Source: Brasenia schreberi
Taxonomy: Eukaryota; Streptophyta; Magnoliopsida; Nymphaeales; Cabombaceae
Assembly: GCA_036023115.1 (NCBI GenBank)
Contig: JAYKKT010000059.1
Location: forward strand, 4,883,501 to 4,947,500
Direction of reading: 5' to 3'
DNA: 64,000 bases
Under the pieces are notes generated by a model. That model did no database searches. It saw nothing but the letters and a program-made list of their open reading frames with translations, and was not told where the DNA came from. Of the stretch, positions 1-11,954 are shown one piece after another. How positions within the stretch are numbered: position 1 is the first letter of the stretch; each line of letters starts with the position of its first letter. Both the position numbers and the translations under genes were made by a program.

Positions 1-1232
1 ATGGGAAATAATTATCGAATGTAGGTTAAGACAAGTATCGAATACAATAGAGAACCAATTTGACTCATGACAAACAAATCTTCTTTTAAAGTAATTCACC
101 TTTTGAGATGTCTTATAAAATATTTTAAACCAAAAAAGAAAGACCTTCACATAATATTTATTGATATAGAAAAAACTTAAGATAGGGTATCAAGGGATAC
201 TCTTTGGAGAAACTTGGAGGAAAGAGATATCCCATTGACATACATGAACTTTATAAGAGACATGTACAATGATGTAAAAACATGTGTGAGGACTAATGAA
301 GGAATGATAGGCTTCTTTGAAATTAATATTGGGTTACATTAAGGATCAACTTAAGTCCATACTTATTTATAATGGTGATTGATGAGTTAACAAAACATAT
401 TCAAGATGAAGTACCTTCCTGTATGTTATTTGTAGATGGCATTGTGTTAGTGAAGGAGTCTAAGGAAAAAGTTATTAAAAAATTGAAACTATGAAGAGAA
501 ACATTAGAAAGTGAAGGCTTCCGACTTAGTAGAACAAAGACAAAATATATAGAATGTAAGTTTGTTCATTTGGTTACTTAAGAGAACTTAGAAATTAAAA
601 CTGGCATACATTGCATCCTCGAAAATGAAAGTTTTAAATACCTAGGGTAAATTTTTCAGAGTGATGAAAGAATTGATGGAGATGTTATGCATAGAATTAA
701 TGGAAGTTGGTTAAAATGGAGAGAAGCATAATGTATTATTTATGACAAGAAAATACAATTAAAGTTAAAAAGGTAAATATTATATAACAACAATTAGACC
801 TGCCATGTATTATGGTTCTGAGTGTTGGGCAATTAATAATCAACATGTACAAAAATGTCAGCGACAAAAATGAAGATGTTGAGATGGATGAGTGATAATA
901 CAAGGAAATACCGTATACATAATGAGGTTATTAGAAACAAATTGAGAGTGACACCAATAGAGGATAAAATGAGAGAATATCGTTTAAGATGGTTTGAATA
1001 TATAGAAAGAAGATGAAAAGAAGCGCATGTAAGAAAGTATTAAAAACTAGATTTTGAAAGTATTAAAAGAGGTAGAGGATAACCACAAAAGTGTTGAAAA
1101 TAAACAATAAAGAATGATGTAGCATATGTTGAGTTAACTGCTAACATGACACATGATAGGGCTATGTGGAAACAAAGAATTCGTGTAGCTGACCCCGTGT
1201 AGTATGAAAACATGCTTAGTTGTTGTTGTTGT
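1..1232 (+). mobile_element. RTE-type LINE fragment, RT to 3' end, degenerate
   Basis: Plus-strand remains of a non-LTR retrotransposon that already runs into the window at base 1. The same sequence recurs at 33080-36302, 51079-51915, 58549-60677 and 60696-63800. Translated pieces match the RT of plant RTE-clade LINEs (regions for AYDRV, GLHQGS and FADD), but all frames are broken by stops. The catalytic FADD region near 430-450 reads FVDG. The 3' end is the family tail, CTTAGTTG followed by TTG repeats at about 1217-1232. Not functional. Confidence 0.85.
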
Positions 1233-2831
1233 CTCCTACTATACATAAGTAATTGGATCGTGCATAACCATTATTGTCCTTCATATATTTTCAAAAACAC
1301 TTAAATTATTTAAAATTATATTTATACCATAAACAAGTAACGAATGAACAAAGAGTAGGCATGCTAGAGATGGACAAGATCATGTTTTCTATATATATAT
1401 GAGATGAGTTTTATGCTTCCATCTAAAGGTCATCTCGTTGTCCTATACGGGACTTATAGGAGTTTGTTGTGGAGCTTGATACACTCTTTTCCTATATTGC
1501 ACGGGTACATCATATTGGACGTACCTGTGTCTGGTATGTACTCGATACGGGTACACGTATCAATATATGGGATACTATCGATATTGTATGCAACATATCG
1601 ATACATGTAGGTGTATACCGGTATGCGTATCCAATCTGGGTACGTCAAGTACCCGATCACAGTTGCTGTTGTTAATCCTGTTGTTGACTTCCAACTATGC
1701 CCGACGGTTACCCCAACCCCGACGACCCACCGGGAGCCTGGATATGAAGCGATGGTGGCTCATCCTCCTCTAGAGGAAGCCTTTCATAGGCTGCGTTACC
1801 GAAGGAGGCAACCATGATGATTATTGGTCCAACAGCAATTAGCGCCCCGACAATGCTACCGCCAACAAGTTTTACAGAAATCCCTCTCTATCGTGAACGT
1901 CAGTCTGACTTTCGCTATAACCAACATTGTTGTAGCCATCTTCATCTCGACACGCCGCCACCTTCCTCATTGCAAGCTGGCCTCGAACTGCCACGGTCAC
2001 CACTATCCAACCACTTTGGCCGCCACATCCAACATCCTTTTGCAACACTCCCATCCTCCCCAACTACTGGTCTTCCATCCTCATCATCCAAGTCATTTTC
2101 ACCTAGCACCCAAAAATCGTCGCCCTTCACCATCTCTCTACTACTGCCGTTAGCCGCCAAAGCCAAATCTCTATCTTCACCGCCCTTTGCAGCTGCTTCC
2201 GTTGCCATCACGACTCCATTCGATGTCGACAACCATCGAACCTCCCTCGGCCTTGCTGTCACCGTGACCAACCATCGACAACCTGACTGCCTCCTCCCTC
2301 TCTCTCTTCTTCTCCAGTAAAAGCCCCTTTCCTTCTTTGTTGTGAAATCTATCAACGCTCCATTTCCCCTTTCCCCATAACCCCTAACCCCCATAACCCC
2401 TAACTAGATTTTGTCTATTTGTTGGATCTAATCCGACCCATTACTTCCTAGCCTTCATGAAACAAAACCAAGTCTGGGTTGTCTCAAATCAGGCCTGACC
2501 CAACACTCAGAACCGTCTCAGAAACAAAACCATAAGGATCGTAACCACTCAAAATAGGATCTAGAATCGTTCCAAAATCAGATTTTAAATCACCCTAAAA
2601 CCGGATTTAGAACTGAAACCTTAATAAAATCTAATCCAGAACCGTTAAACCTTAAATTAGTATATGTTTGACTTTCTGCAATTTCTTTCGATGTCCATAG
2701 CTATTTTAGTATATGCATTAACTATAGTGACCAACTTTGAAGAAGAATATAAATGACATTCTCATAGTTAGAATAAAATTATTCTCAAACACTAGAATGC
2801 TCTTTTAAAATATAGAAATGCTCTATATAAT

Positions 2832-2839
<8 letters not shown>

Positions 2840-2902
<63 letters not shown>
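2840..2902. repeat. (AT)n microsatellite
   Basis: About 60 bases of nearly pure AT dinucleotide, preceded by a short GT run at 2832-2840. Confidence 0.95.
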
Positions 2903-2906
<4 letters not shown>

Positions 2907-3081
2907 GTAAATTTATTTTTTATTATGTTTTTTAATAATGATATATCTGTACCTTAGTTTTTTTTTTAAATTACGTACCCGTCACCCGATACCGGTACCA
3001 TGCAACATAGCTCTTTTCTATCAAATTTTAGATTGTACCTTATTAGAATTAATTATCATTCTAATTTTCTGCCTTTAACAC

Positions 3082-3163
3082 GTGTGTGTATATATATATA
3101 TATATAGATAGATAGATAAATAGATAGATAGATAATAGATAGATAGATAGAGAGAGAGAATAA
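3082..3163. repeat. Compound (GT)(AT)(GATA)(GA) microsatellite
   Basis: Short GT and AT runs pass into about a dozen GATA units, then GA units. Confidence 0.9.
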
Positions 3164-3180
3164 TCTTTGATTGATTATAG

Positions 3181-5197
3181 TGGTTTTCTCTCTGCGGCTT
3201 CCATGGTCATGGAAGAAATAAGCATTCTTCTTCCTTCTAAACTACCTAAAATGTTCTCTTATGGCTTATATGTGACTTATACTATTGGTCATTCTGTTAG
3301 TTGCTCATCATTTAAGCTCAGGTTGCTCAAAAAGAACAACAGTTGAGGTCCCGCATGTAGTTCGTAGCTTGATTCTGCTGGTGTTCAAACTGAGAATTTC
3401 CTAAACCAACCAAGTTCAACTTGCTTGTACTCACATGCGACTCGGGTTGGATCGCACTCAAAATATCTAGAGACTTAGCACCTTGCATGGAATATGCGCC
3501 AGTGACGAAGATCGTCGGCAATCATGGAGAAAAGAAGAGAAGTTCATTTAATGATCACGACTCCCTTTTAAAGGAAGTTTTAGAAGAAAGCCAGTCTTTA
3601 CGAAGATCAAAAAATAAATCAAATTCCACGTACAGCTATACCGGATTATTAGTAGGAGTGGAGTATATACATTGAGCCTGTTCTGGTTCTCCTGGAATCA
3701 GGAACCAGAACCGAATCGGGAGCAGGCCGGTTTCTATTCTCGTTAGGAACCGCCCATTTCGGTTTCGGTTCAAAGTGTTCGAAACCATAAAATATATATG
3801 TTTATATGCCATCACTTGTGCTTTGGTTGTCTTGCATACTTCACATCGAAATTATTTGAAGTATGAATCTTGCAGTGTTGCTACTGGAAAAGAAAGTTTC
3901 AGTAAAGATGGAAAAACCATAAAACAAGAAACATTTTATATATGTGGGCACTTCTGCAACAATCCCAGCTGCAAGCAACTACGTAACTAATTAATTATAA
4001 TTAGCTTAGTTACCTTTTCAAGTTTTCAACAGGTATCGAAATATTAATCATGAAAGTGAGAGCTCTTTTTCCTTGTTTTTATTGAGGTTGGAACAGCTAA
4101 ACATCGTCTTTCCATTTGTTTCTACCATATGAGAATGTAGGCATCATCGACAAGAAGAAAAGTGTATATGCACACTTGTCCGCACACACATATTTTCTCT
4201 CTGTATATGAGAAACTGGTATATGCTAGTACATTTAGGTACTAACATAATAAATGATTTGAGATTTATTTAAGTTAACTAGTATCTAAATGTGTTAGCAT
4301 ATACCAATTCTCTCTCTATATATATTGATAGGTGGGATCGTGAATGGAATCCATATCAAACTCATGACCTTGAACCGATGAACATTTCTCTTGAGTAGAC
4401 CCCGGAGGTAGAAGTGGACTTTCTTCTCGTTTTGCATTGATGTATATTGTTTCGAGTAAACCTAAACAACAGTCAGTTACTAATTTACACTAAAAGCTGC
4501 ACATTTCGCATCTTATGATCTCAAATTTGAACGTCCGAATGGAAAAACAAGTATAACTTATAATGCATTGTAAAGCAGTGCCATCTATTACGTGAAAAGC
4601 CACAACTTCTGCTGCCTTAACCTTAACCAAGCCTTTCCTGAGCGACGTGAAGTCGGATTATTTACTCAGATTCAAATACCCAGGCAGGAAGTCACCCATG
4701 TGAGTCCAGTTCATGAAAATATTATATTTAATCGTAAAAGATTCTTTGAAGTTTTTCTCTTTCATGGAAAGAAAGCGTGGCAAGATGTTTTCTTTCTCGA
4801 GAAAAGAGAGGTCTTTGTGTTCCGAGCGTCTGCACTAAAATCAAAGTGCTTGCATGCATGCATGACATTCATTTTCATACAGACTTATTAGTTCCATTCA
4901 TTCAAATATAAAACTTACGAGCAACACGAATTATGTTACATAATGAAACAGTAGCACAACATTTAATACATCCGTATTAGCACATTATCCATTTACAGCT
5001 TGATAATGAACAAATCCACACAGCATACTATACGATCTACGTACATTGCACTCGACGTCAGTCTTCTTCTTACTTTAACCACATCGTCTTTAGTGAACGA
5101 AGAAGCCTAGCAAACACGCACATTGCTTATTCAACAGCCATTAATTACGTAATATAGATACACAGTTCATTGGTTGGCTGTAGGTCTAACCACGAAG
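3181..5197. other. Gene-free stretch
   Basis: No gene, RNA gene or complete element recognised. The open frames at 3421-3675, 3775-3990 and 4592-4891 have no recognisable product. Bases 3665-3790 repeat GGAACCGG-like words, as do 31640-31880 and 48100-48360, which suggests shared hAT-like or other repeat debris. Bases 5030-5197 lie directly downstream of the CEP gene and probably hold its 3' UTR. Confidence 0.4.
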
Positions 5198-5479
5198 CTA
5201 ATGGCCTACACCAGGACTGTGACCAGGAGTAGTTGGGCGGAAACCCTCCACTGATATCTCCTCTAACCGACGCCCTTTACGCGTCGTCTTTGAGCGTCTC
5301 TCGTGGCCTTTTCTCTCTTTTCCGGCAGCGACAACCATCTCTTGTATATGTTCTTGAGAAGCCATTGCGGTCGGGTTGTTGGAGGTCAGACGTCTCCCTT
5401 CGCAGGGAGATATCAGCAGCGGCCATGAGAAGACCAACCAAGCAACAATGACGAAGAAGAAGAGTACCCTTGAGGCCAT
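5198..5479 (-). CDS. CEP-family peptide hormone precursor (intact)
   Basis: Precursor of a secreted C-terminally encoded peptide. CEPs are processed to 15-residue hydroxyproline peptides perceived by CEPR-type LRR receptor kinases and act in nitrogen-demand and root signalling (family knowledge). The 93-aa protein starts MASRVLFFFVIVAWLVF, a hydrophobic signal peptide ending near CEGRR. A charged variable region of about 50 residues rich in Lys/Arg/Glu follows. The protein ends exactly in FRPTTPGHSPGVGH, the CEP domain with its conserved prolines and terminal GVGH. Length and single-exon structure suit the family. The ATG at 5479 is the first Met and lies 92 bp below a TATA-like box shared with the two broken paralogs. 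This is the only intact copy of the local cluster. Confidence 0.93.
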   Translation of the reverse strand: MASRVLFFFVIVAWLVFSWPLLISPCEGRRLTSNNPTAMASQEHIQEMVVAAGKERKGHERRSKTTRKGRRLEEISVEGFRPTTPGHSPGVGH

Positions 5480-5570
5480 GAGGCTGTATTAACAGAGCTA
5501 TATGTGATCACAGCTTCTGTGTAAGAGAGAGGAAGAAGGAAAACAAGCGAGGAAGAACAAGGTAAGGCTG

Positions 5571-5582
5571 GTGCATTTAAAG
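5571..5582 (-). promoter_or_regulatory. TATA-like core promoter of the intact CEP gene
   Basis: On the minus strand this reads CTTTAAATGCAC, 92 bp upstream of the CEP start codon. The same 12-mer, with further matching flank (ACTCTTTAAATGCACCAG in the first two), sits at 9731-9742 and 11955-11966, 52-54 bp upstream of the two decayed paralogs. The position fits a TATA box, and conservation across paralogs supports function or common descent. Confidence 0.65.
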
Positions 5583-6438
5583 AGTTCGGTGCGCCCTTCG
5601 GCCCCAAAAGTGTGGGGGCGTACCCCACTACTTCACTTGTGGGGGAGTACACAGGATTATCACGTCAGGCCCACCATTTACATCAAATTGCGTGGTAGTA
5701 CACTTCTTCCAATATCAGATCAAAGTGGTACACAGGATTATCATGTTCAATGCCAATTGAAGCCCGTCCCATTCTCCCAAGCCTTTGCAAGAACCACAAT
5801 ACCTCCTAATAGATTACGAATCAAGCTGCCACTCCCCGCAAGATTAATTGTGAACTTGGGAATAACTATCATCGGAATTGATCTTCCGCCATTCCCCATT
5901 AGGAGGTTGCCACTTTATTTCTTATATGATCGAGTTCTTTGATTGAGTTTGTCTGTACGATGAATCCTTCTTGACATAGAAATATGTTCCACGATTGCCA
6001 AATGATTCATTGAATTTGTTTGAATCCAATCACTTGAGTCACTGCCAAATGATTCATGAATTTGTTTGAATCCAACTCTCTCTATCTAGAGAATAAAATA
6101 GGATCTGTTCCGAAGGACCACTTAAAAGATCCCGAATGGTCGACACCCACCAGCAATCTCTTGTGGCATGAAGACAAAATTCCACAGAGCAAATTGCAGA
6201 ATTTGCAGCCAGCGACAGGAACGCTTCATGGTAGTTGGTATTTGTTAGAGCTAGTACATTCTAGCTGTACCGTCAGATTTGGCAAAGTGGTCTAGCCTGG
6301 GCTAGCATATGCTACTTGTTATCACTTTCGATACACATAAAGTGTATATGTAAGCATGCGTTAGATGCCGGGAAACAATTTGAAAAGATGGGTGTGGCTC
6401 GGAAATTATGGATATTATAGAACCGTCGAAGAAAAAGT

Positions 6439-6497
<59 letters not shown>

Positions 6498-7591
6498 GGT
6501 GGAGATTATTTCCATTGGTGGGGAAAGGGAGAGAATCTTGGTAGACAAACTTAACTTTAAAAGAAAGAAGCAAACTTGTAAATTGGTAGATGCCCAAGAA
6601 TCTTCGGGCGTGAGATTCATCCATGGCTGTGTACTTGTGCTGAAAACTTCACCACGCAAATGCATAAAATGGAAGGCCACCAGCAGTGAGTGCTTCTGCA
6701 GTACCAAGTTGGTGCCGCTCTTTGGCTGTGGACCGACCGATTAGAGCTCCCACTATTTAAATGCCAGCAAAGGACGCTGACCACTGTCTTCCACTCATCT
6801 TCAGGACCATTCTCTTGCACAGACACCCACATACACGCACACACTAGTAAGGGGTTCATGTGTGTGTGTGTGTGAGGGGGGGACGGGGGGGGGTTCAGGC
6901 TAGCCATTCACCACTTCCATTTCGAACTGCAAATAGGCTCGGTGAAGCGAACATGCACGGTAGGAGCTCAGCTTGACTCTCGCCATATAAGCCGCTTATA
7001 CTTGTACATTCTGTATACATTTGTCATAAAAGTATAATACAAGCTATAGTTACCAGGGTAAACTGGTTACCTAGTTTGCTATTGATACTCACTTTTCGGG
7101 TCAGACCTAGATCCGAGGCTTCAACCGCCCTGCTTATATTTTAATTTTTTCAAATCAAAAGTTTTCCTTTTTTTAAAAAAAATTCTTCCCGGTTGGGTGT
7201 GTCCTAACCACTTCTGTTTTCCTTTAGTTGAAGTTATTGCTTTAACTATATTTTATATAAAGACCAAAGGTATACAACATAAGACATGTACAGCACGTCC
7301 ACAGACGTATATATATAGTTATTGAATCCTGCCCACTAACGATGTTGCTCACTTGATCATTGTTTTTTAGGTATGACTACAACATTGTGCTTCATCCTTT
7401 TTCAAAAACCATTAATTTTCATGCCACCAACAATAAAAGAAAGGATCATCAAGAGTACGCAAGTTTTGGTTCTCTCTCTATATGTATATGAAACTAGATT
7501 CTACAATCTTGTAAGACATGCTTACTCATGCCCCCCAAGGCGAAATGGAATGCATGAGTAAAAGCATACTCTCTCTATAAATCACAGGACA
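5583..7591. other. Gene-free stretch with short repeats
   Basis: No gene recognised. An imperfect repeat containing TACACAGGATTATCA occurs near 5650 and again near 5730. Bases 6003-6073 repeat the phrase CCAAATGATTCATGAATTTG with small changes. An (AT)n tract lies at 6441-6495, and a GT run followed by a G-rich tract at 6860-6892. The plus-strand sequence around 6755 contains a TATTTAAA box, but no coding sequence follows it. Confidence 0.4.
6441..6495. repeat. (AT)n microsatellite
   Basis: About 55 bases of pure AT dinucleotide. Confidence 0.95.
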
Positions 7592-8190
7592 TTGTTTTTT
7601 TTTTCTAATAAAGTTGTCTTCAATTCACGTAATAACTTTGAAGGATATATAACCCCTGGATTCCCTGCAAAGTTTCACAACGATCTGGCTGATATTGACT
7701 TCCCCAAGAATGTGCTTGAACTGTTCATAAAGCATCATGGAGCTTTCTTCTACCATGGATACGAAAACCGTGATGATCAAGAAGTGAAGGAAACTGTGTT
7801 GCATTGGGTTCTTGTCGTAGCTTTTTTCCCTGTGATTGGATTGATGAGCGTCACACAGCAAAGTTATTACGTGAATTGAAGACAACTTTATTAGAAAAAA
7901 CGAGGGGCGAAAACCGTGATGATCAAGAAGTGAAGGAAATTGTGTTGCATTGGGTTCTTGTCGTAGCTTTTTTCCCTGTGATTGGATTGATGAGCGTCAC
8001 CATCTGGTAATCGACATTGTTGCATCCTCTGATTTGTAAAAATGGTAGAATTCTTCCTTGAATTGATTAACAAAATCAGTGACGAAAAGTCCTTCCACAA
8101 GTTTCAAATCCTCTAAAAGTTTTGGTTCTGACTTTGCAAAACATTTCTCTTCAAACCCAATACCATCAAATGCAGCATTTATCATAGAAA
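7592..8190. other. Unassigned coding-like stretch with an internal direct repeat
   Basis: A plus-strand frame (7592-7879) contains a stretch around NFEGYITPGFPAKF and HHGAFFYHGYENRDD that looks protein-coding. A minus-strand frame (7997-8185) contains NAAFDGIGFEEKCF and FKEEFYHFYKSEDA, which also looks coding. I recognise neither family. A 92-bp block (7765-7857) containing GATGATCAAGAAGTGAAGG is repeated almost exactly at 7907-8000. The stretch is probably gene debris or part of an element. Confidence 0.3.
7765..8000. repeat. Near-identical ~92-bp direct repeat
   Basis: Bases 7765-7857 and 7907-8000 match nearly perfectly over about 92 bp; one visible difference is ACTGTG versus ATTGTG. The offset is about 141 bp, so the repeat is recent. 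Confidence 0.85.
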
Positions 8191-8680
8191 TTTATGTATC
8201 TATATGATAATTATAGCTGTACCAGTCACCTATTGAATATAATATGACCTTAGATCTATATAAAAGAATTGGAGAAATATTGTAGATACACGAAAAAAGA
8301 ATTGGAGTTGGGAACGTAAACTAAACTATAAAAGAATTGCTATTAGGTATTAATTTTTCAAATTCTTGAAAATTTTCAGAATTTCAGGTGGAACGATTTA
8401 CCACTGGATACAAGCCAGTATGTGAAACACAACTTAGGTATGATTAATATAAATTGCTTTCATATACTAAATAAAATCAATCAAGTTCAAAGATGGGATG
8501 TCACAAAAGACTTTTTTTAAAATTTTATTAAATCACAGTTTTTTAGTGTCATTGGGTGGAACATGTGGGACTTTCTCATAGACATGCAAGTTTCTACAGT
8601 TAGTATGGATGGTTAGAAAGGCGAAAAAGATATGTACTGAATCATTTTTGAAAACTTATTTTTTTAATATATATAGCTTT
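8191..8680. other. AT-rich gene-free stretch
   Basis: Nothing recognisable on either strand. Confidence 0.4.
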
Positions 8681-8682
8681 AA

Positions 8683-8846
8683 GTAAGAAAATATAAGAAA
8701 CTAGATTATGAAAATGTTAAAGAGAAAAAAAGATTACAAAAGTGTTGGAAGAAAACTATCTTACATGATAGCATGACACGTGATAGAGTTTGATGAAAAC
8801 AAAAAATTCATGTAGTCAACTTCATCTATGTGAAAAAGCTTAGTTG

Positions 8847-8850
<4 letters not shown>
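8683..8850 (+). mobile_element. RTE LINE 3'-end remnant
   Basis: Matches the family's last ~170 bp: AAACTAGATTATGAAAATG, then the region for a CAAAAGTGTTGGAAGAAA run, then the tail AAGCTTAGTTGTT. The TTG tail has been replaced by or has grown into the (AT)n tract that follows. Confidence 0.7.
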
Positions 8851-8924
<74 letters not shown>

Positions 8925-8942
8925 GTGTGTGTGTGTGTGTGT
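8850..8942. repeat. (AT)n-(GT)n microsatellite
   Basis: About 72 bases of AT dinucleotide, then about 9 GT units, directly at the end of a LINE 3' remnant. Confidence 0.95.
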
Positions 8943-9436
8943 GCAAAATTTTAAGATTAATTTTTGGAAAGACGATTCTGTGTTATAAAGCCATCGGTGA
9001 AAGCTTGTTTTTCCCTTGTGAAAGGAAGAAGCCCTCAGTAAAGTGTTGGGAATTGAAAGGCCTCGATGGGTGTTCATACCTGCAAAGCTACCATTACATA
9101 ACTTTCCGAGATGCATCAATTATAACTGGAGGGATTAAATTCTAAACGCCGGCAACAGCAAGTGCTAGTAGCTGCTACCGTAGTAACTATCAGTCACTCC
9201 TCAAAATGCATGGCTAACTTGTGCTATAAACCGGACTCCATTTATAAACATTATCATAAGTTTTTCATGATTAAAAATTTAAAAAACAAAAAAGATGTAA
9301 AGTAAATGAGCAAATACCGTTCCAGAACAAAGATGTAAAAAACAAACAATCTTTATTGATCAATCGCTTCATTTGTGATCAAAGAAAGTTTGGATTACTC
9401 AACAGCCAATTCCATATGCAATTCCATGGTGATCTT

Positions 9437-9679
9437 CTAAGGACGATGGCCTTCGCCGGAAGGGCTCGGATCGCTTTCTGTGGACCAGGATACCTCCATG
9501 GATATCTCTTTAGCTTCAAATGCAATTCCATTATTGGTGTTTAACCCCTGCGCTTATGATTCTTCCCTCAGCATTGTCGGCAGCTCGCCGGAGCTAAGCG
9601 GTCTCCCTTCACACGTCGAGAGGATCGACCACGAGAAGAGCAAAGCAACCACAACAAAGATGGTTCTTGAAGGGGCCAT
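9437..9679 (-). pseudogene. CEP-like precursor with an in-frame stop (pseudogene)
   Basis: Second copy of the CEP cluster. From the ATG at 9679 the frame gives MAPSRTIFVVVALLF, a signal peptide ending in STCEGR as in the intact gene. It then meets TAA at 9554-9556 and stays open in the same frame to TAG at 9437. The tail reads FEAKEISMEVSWSTESDPS, then PSGEGHRP. It aligns with the tail of the third copy, but the FRPT core is gone and only a PSGEGH remnant of PGVGH remains. The shared promoter box lies at 9731-9742. Expected product if translated: a truncated 41-aa secreted peptide without a CEP domain. Not visible as a long open frame, so easily missed. Confidence 0.75.
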
Positions 9680-9730
9680 GGTGATAATGAACCTGCACTG
9701 CTAGTTTGTGGAAGAAAACAGGCTTGACTG

Positions 9731-9742
9731 GTGCATTTAAAG
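9731..9742 (-). promoter_or_regulatory. TATA-like core promoter of CEP copy 2
   Basis: CTTTAAATGCAC on the minus strand, 52 bp upstream of the copy-2 start codon. The flanks ACT before and CAG after are shared with the intact gene's box at 5571-5582. Confidence 0.6.
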
Positions 9743-11034
9743 AGTTTGAGATGAACCGCGGAAGAAAGCATTTACATATGGTACTCGATACGCACCGACT
9801 TGAGGTAAAGACTATATATATGTGTGATGTTATTAAATAAATCGATATTATTAAATAAACCGGACAAGAAAATCAAATTCTGAATCTAAACTTGACTAGG
9901 GGGGAGGGATGGAGATGCTGAGCTGAGTAGGGTGAAGAGGAAGGGGTCCTCACTCCTGAGGGGATCCACTCCAAACGGAACGGATTATGAGAGTAGGTAG
10001 GGGATAGGAAGAGGAAAGAAATCCTCGATGGAAATCGGAAATAGTAGGTTCTTATCATGCGCCCTTCTTCTATTGGTTCTAAGGTTCATTTACAAGTAAG
10101 ACAAATTATATATAGAGGGAGATGCTAGGGGATGCTCATGAAGAGGAAATCCTCCACTCCCCCACAGATTTGGAGAGTGAAAATGAAAGCAGGGAGAGCA
10201 AGGAAATCTCTGGGATCAGGGATAGCATATCCCCCCTACAAACTTTATCCAAATTCCTTCTTTGATTTTATAGAAAGTTAGGTCCATCAGAAAATAAGAC
10301 AAATTATATATGACGACAAATAAAAAAGAGTGTAATCTCCTTTTTGAATTCATAGTCATTGTCCCAGGTTCATTTGTAACAGTATACCTAAATTTGAATT
10401 TATTTGCATAAATTAGTGTTTCATTTTAGATGTAAAAATGGGCTCCAATATGTATGAATATGAGTCTAGGATCAGTGCCTTCTTGATCCTCATTGCAGGA
10501 ATGAAGATGGAATGAGGGTAGGGTTTTGAAACAGGAACATGGACTTTAATCCCTAGCCCTGCTCCACCCTATAAACATCTCTATACGAGACTTTCTTTCA
10601 TTCTAAACTCCTCTTGTGAATTGTTCGACGAGACGTTAAGGAAAGTCTAACGTGAAATTTCTCTCTCGTATATATATATCTTACCGTTTAGACCGTAAAC
10701 TATTTTCTGAGCTCATAGGAGTAAAAATTTTACTCACCAATAGGTGGAACGTGTAAAATTCACCCAACCACATATTTGAGCACGCCATTGACACAGTGGT
10801 GGATAACGTTGAGCCGAATGTGGGGCGTCGGCCTCATGGGCGATTTGGAAAATCAACAAAAAGCTATAGCACACGGTTGAATTTATGAGATATCAAACAC
10901 TATTACCACCACCATAAACAGGTCCGTGGCTCCACATAAAAAGTTGTCTAGATTCGCTACTGCCCTCACAAGTTCTGTGTAAAAATCGGACTGTCTTAAA
11001 AATTACCAGAAATCATGAGGATGATGCACAAAGA
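9743..11034. other. Gene-free stretch
   Basis: No gene recognised. Bases 9895-10030 and 10100-10250 are purine-rich (GGGGAGGGATGGAG type). The phrase ACAAATTATATAT occurs near 10102 and again near 10300. Confidence 0.4.
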
Positions 11035-11110
11035 GCAACACCTCACCTGGCTAGGTCGACTCACATGTCGAAGGTCATGAGTTCGAAACCCGAGGCATGG
11101 AACTATGATC
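11035..11110 (+). mobile_element. Possible tRNA-derived SINE fragment
   Basis: CACCTGGCTAGGTCGACTC followed about 30 bp later by GAGTTCGAAACCCGAG, which resembles the A and B boxes of a Pol III promoter. A reverse-strand sequence near 15890-15955 shares CACCTGGCTAGGTGAG. The 3' end is not defined. Confidence 0.4.
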
Positions 11111-11669
11111 CAAAGCCCACGGTGCAACTGTGGGCTATTATACAGAGCCCATGACTGGGCTGTTCATCTTGATTACGCTAGAAACCCTTCTAGATCAACC
11201 ACTGATAAGAAAAACGCGCCTCCAGCTGAAGCCATGGTGCTGAAAGCCACTGGTATAATCTATGGCAACTGTTGGACCATCATTATAACTAAATAAGCGT
11301 CGCAAATGAATCGTTGCCATAAATAATATCTCGATAAATTTTCTTTTAGTTACAGTAGGAGGAGAAAGCCTAACATACACAACGCCATGCACGCCAGGGG
11401 AGTCAAACTCACCACCGGCGACGTGAGCTTCACATAGCCATGCCAGGTGAGTATCACGTAAAATTTTGAATAACCCCCAAAACCATCGTCAATAGTTGAG
11501 ATTTTCAGAATTTATCTTCATAAAGTTTTTAATTTATCATCACCAATAACGATAAATATCAAGCTGCAATTTATTTATTGATAACCTCATACAGGCTATA
11601 ACTACTCTTAAGCACTTCATGATAGCTTGACAACCACTATATATTCAATTCCATGGCAACACTGCTCTT

Positions 11670-11901
11670 CTAAGGAGGATGACCCACACCAGGTCTATGG
11701 CCGGGATCCGTCGGCCGAAAATCGCCCACAGACACGTCGTCAGCTTCATATACATTCGCAGTATCAGAGGTGTCTTCGGGGATGTCATTGTAGTAGCAGT
11801 GAAGCCGTGAAGCTAATAAGTGATCTCCCTTCTCCAGAAAAGATCACCGTCGACAAGATCAAAGCAGCCACCAGAAAGACAACAACTCTCGACGAGGCCA
11901 T
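11670..11901 (-). pseudogene. CEP precursor with a single-base frameshift
   Basis: Third CEP copy. The ATG at 11901 opens MASSRVVVFLVAALIL, a signal peptide ending near GEGRS. That frame soon stops. The +1 frame carries the rest through EADDVSVGDFRPTDPG and HRPGVGHPP to TAG at 11670. The CEP motif DFRPTDPGHRPGVGH is fully conserved apart from Arg for Ser. The span is 232 nt, one base more than a multiple of three, so a one-base insertion near 11805-11820 separates signal peptide from hormone. It may be a young pseudogene, a sequencing error, or (less likely) a tiny unannotated intron. The shared promoter box lies 54 bp upstream. Confidence 0.8.
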
Positions 11902-11954
11902 GATGATGATGAACTCTATCTCCCACACTTTGTGAAAGTAAACGAGCCTCTCTC

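Larger units (their letters stand above)
1233..3180. other. Gene-free stretch with a GC-rich island and microsatellites
   Basis: No gene recognised. Bases 1660-2400 are markedly GC-rich compared with both flanks. They stay open on both strands (plus 1814-2320, 168 codons; minus 1942-2394, 150 codons), but the products are low-complexity and match no family I know. Around 1500-1660 and 2970-3015 are GGTACGGGTA-like motifs, and ATGCAACATAG lies near 3000. These resemble the end of a TIR element, but no matching left end was found. The rest is AT-rich. Confidence 0.4.

Noticed and set aside
1942..2394. 150-codon minus-strand open frame in a GC-rich island
   Set aside because: Low-complexity, open on both strands because of composition; no recognisable domain, start context or neighbours.
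1450..3015. Complete TIR transposon with GGTACGGGTA ends
   Set aside because: A possible right end near 3000, but no matching left inverted repeat or target duplication could be found.
6312..6707. 131-codon frame through the (AT)n tract
   Set aside because: A stretch of alternating Ile-Tyr from the microsatellite; not coding.
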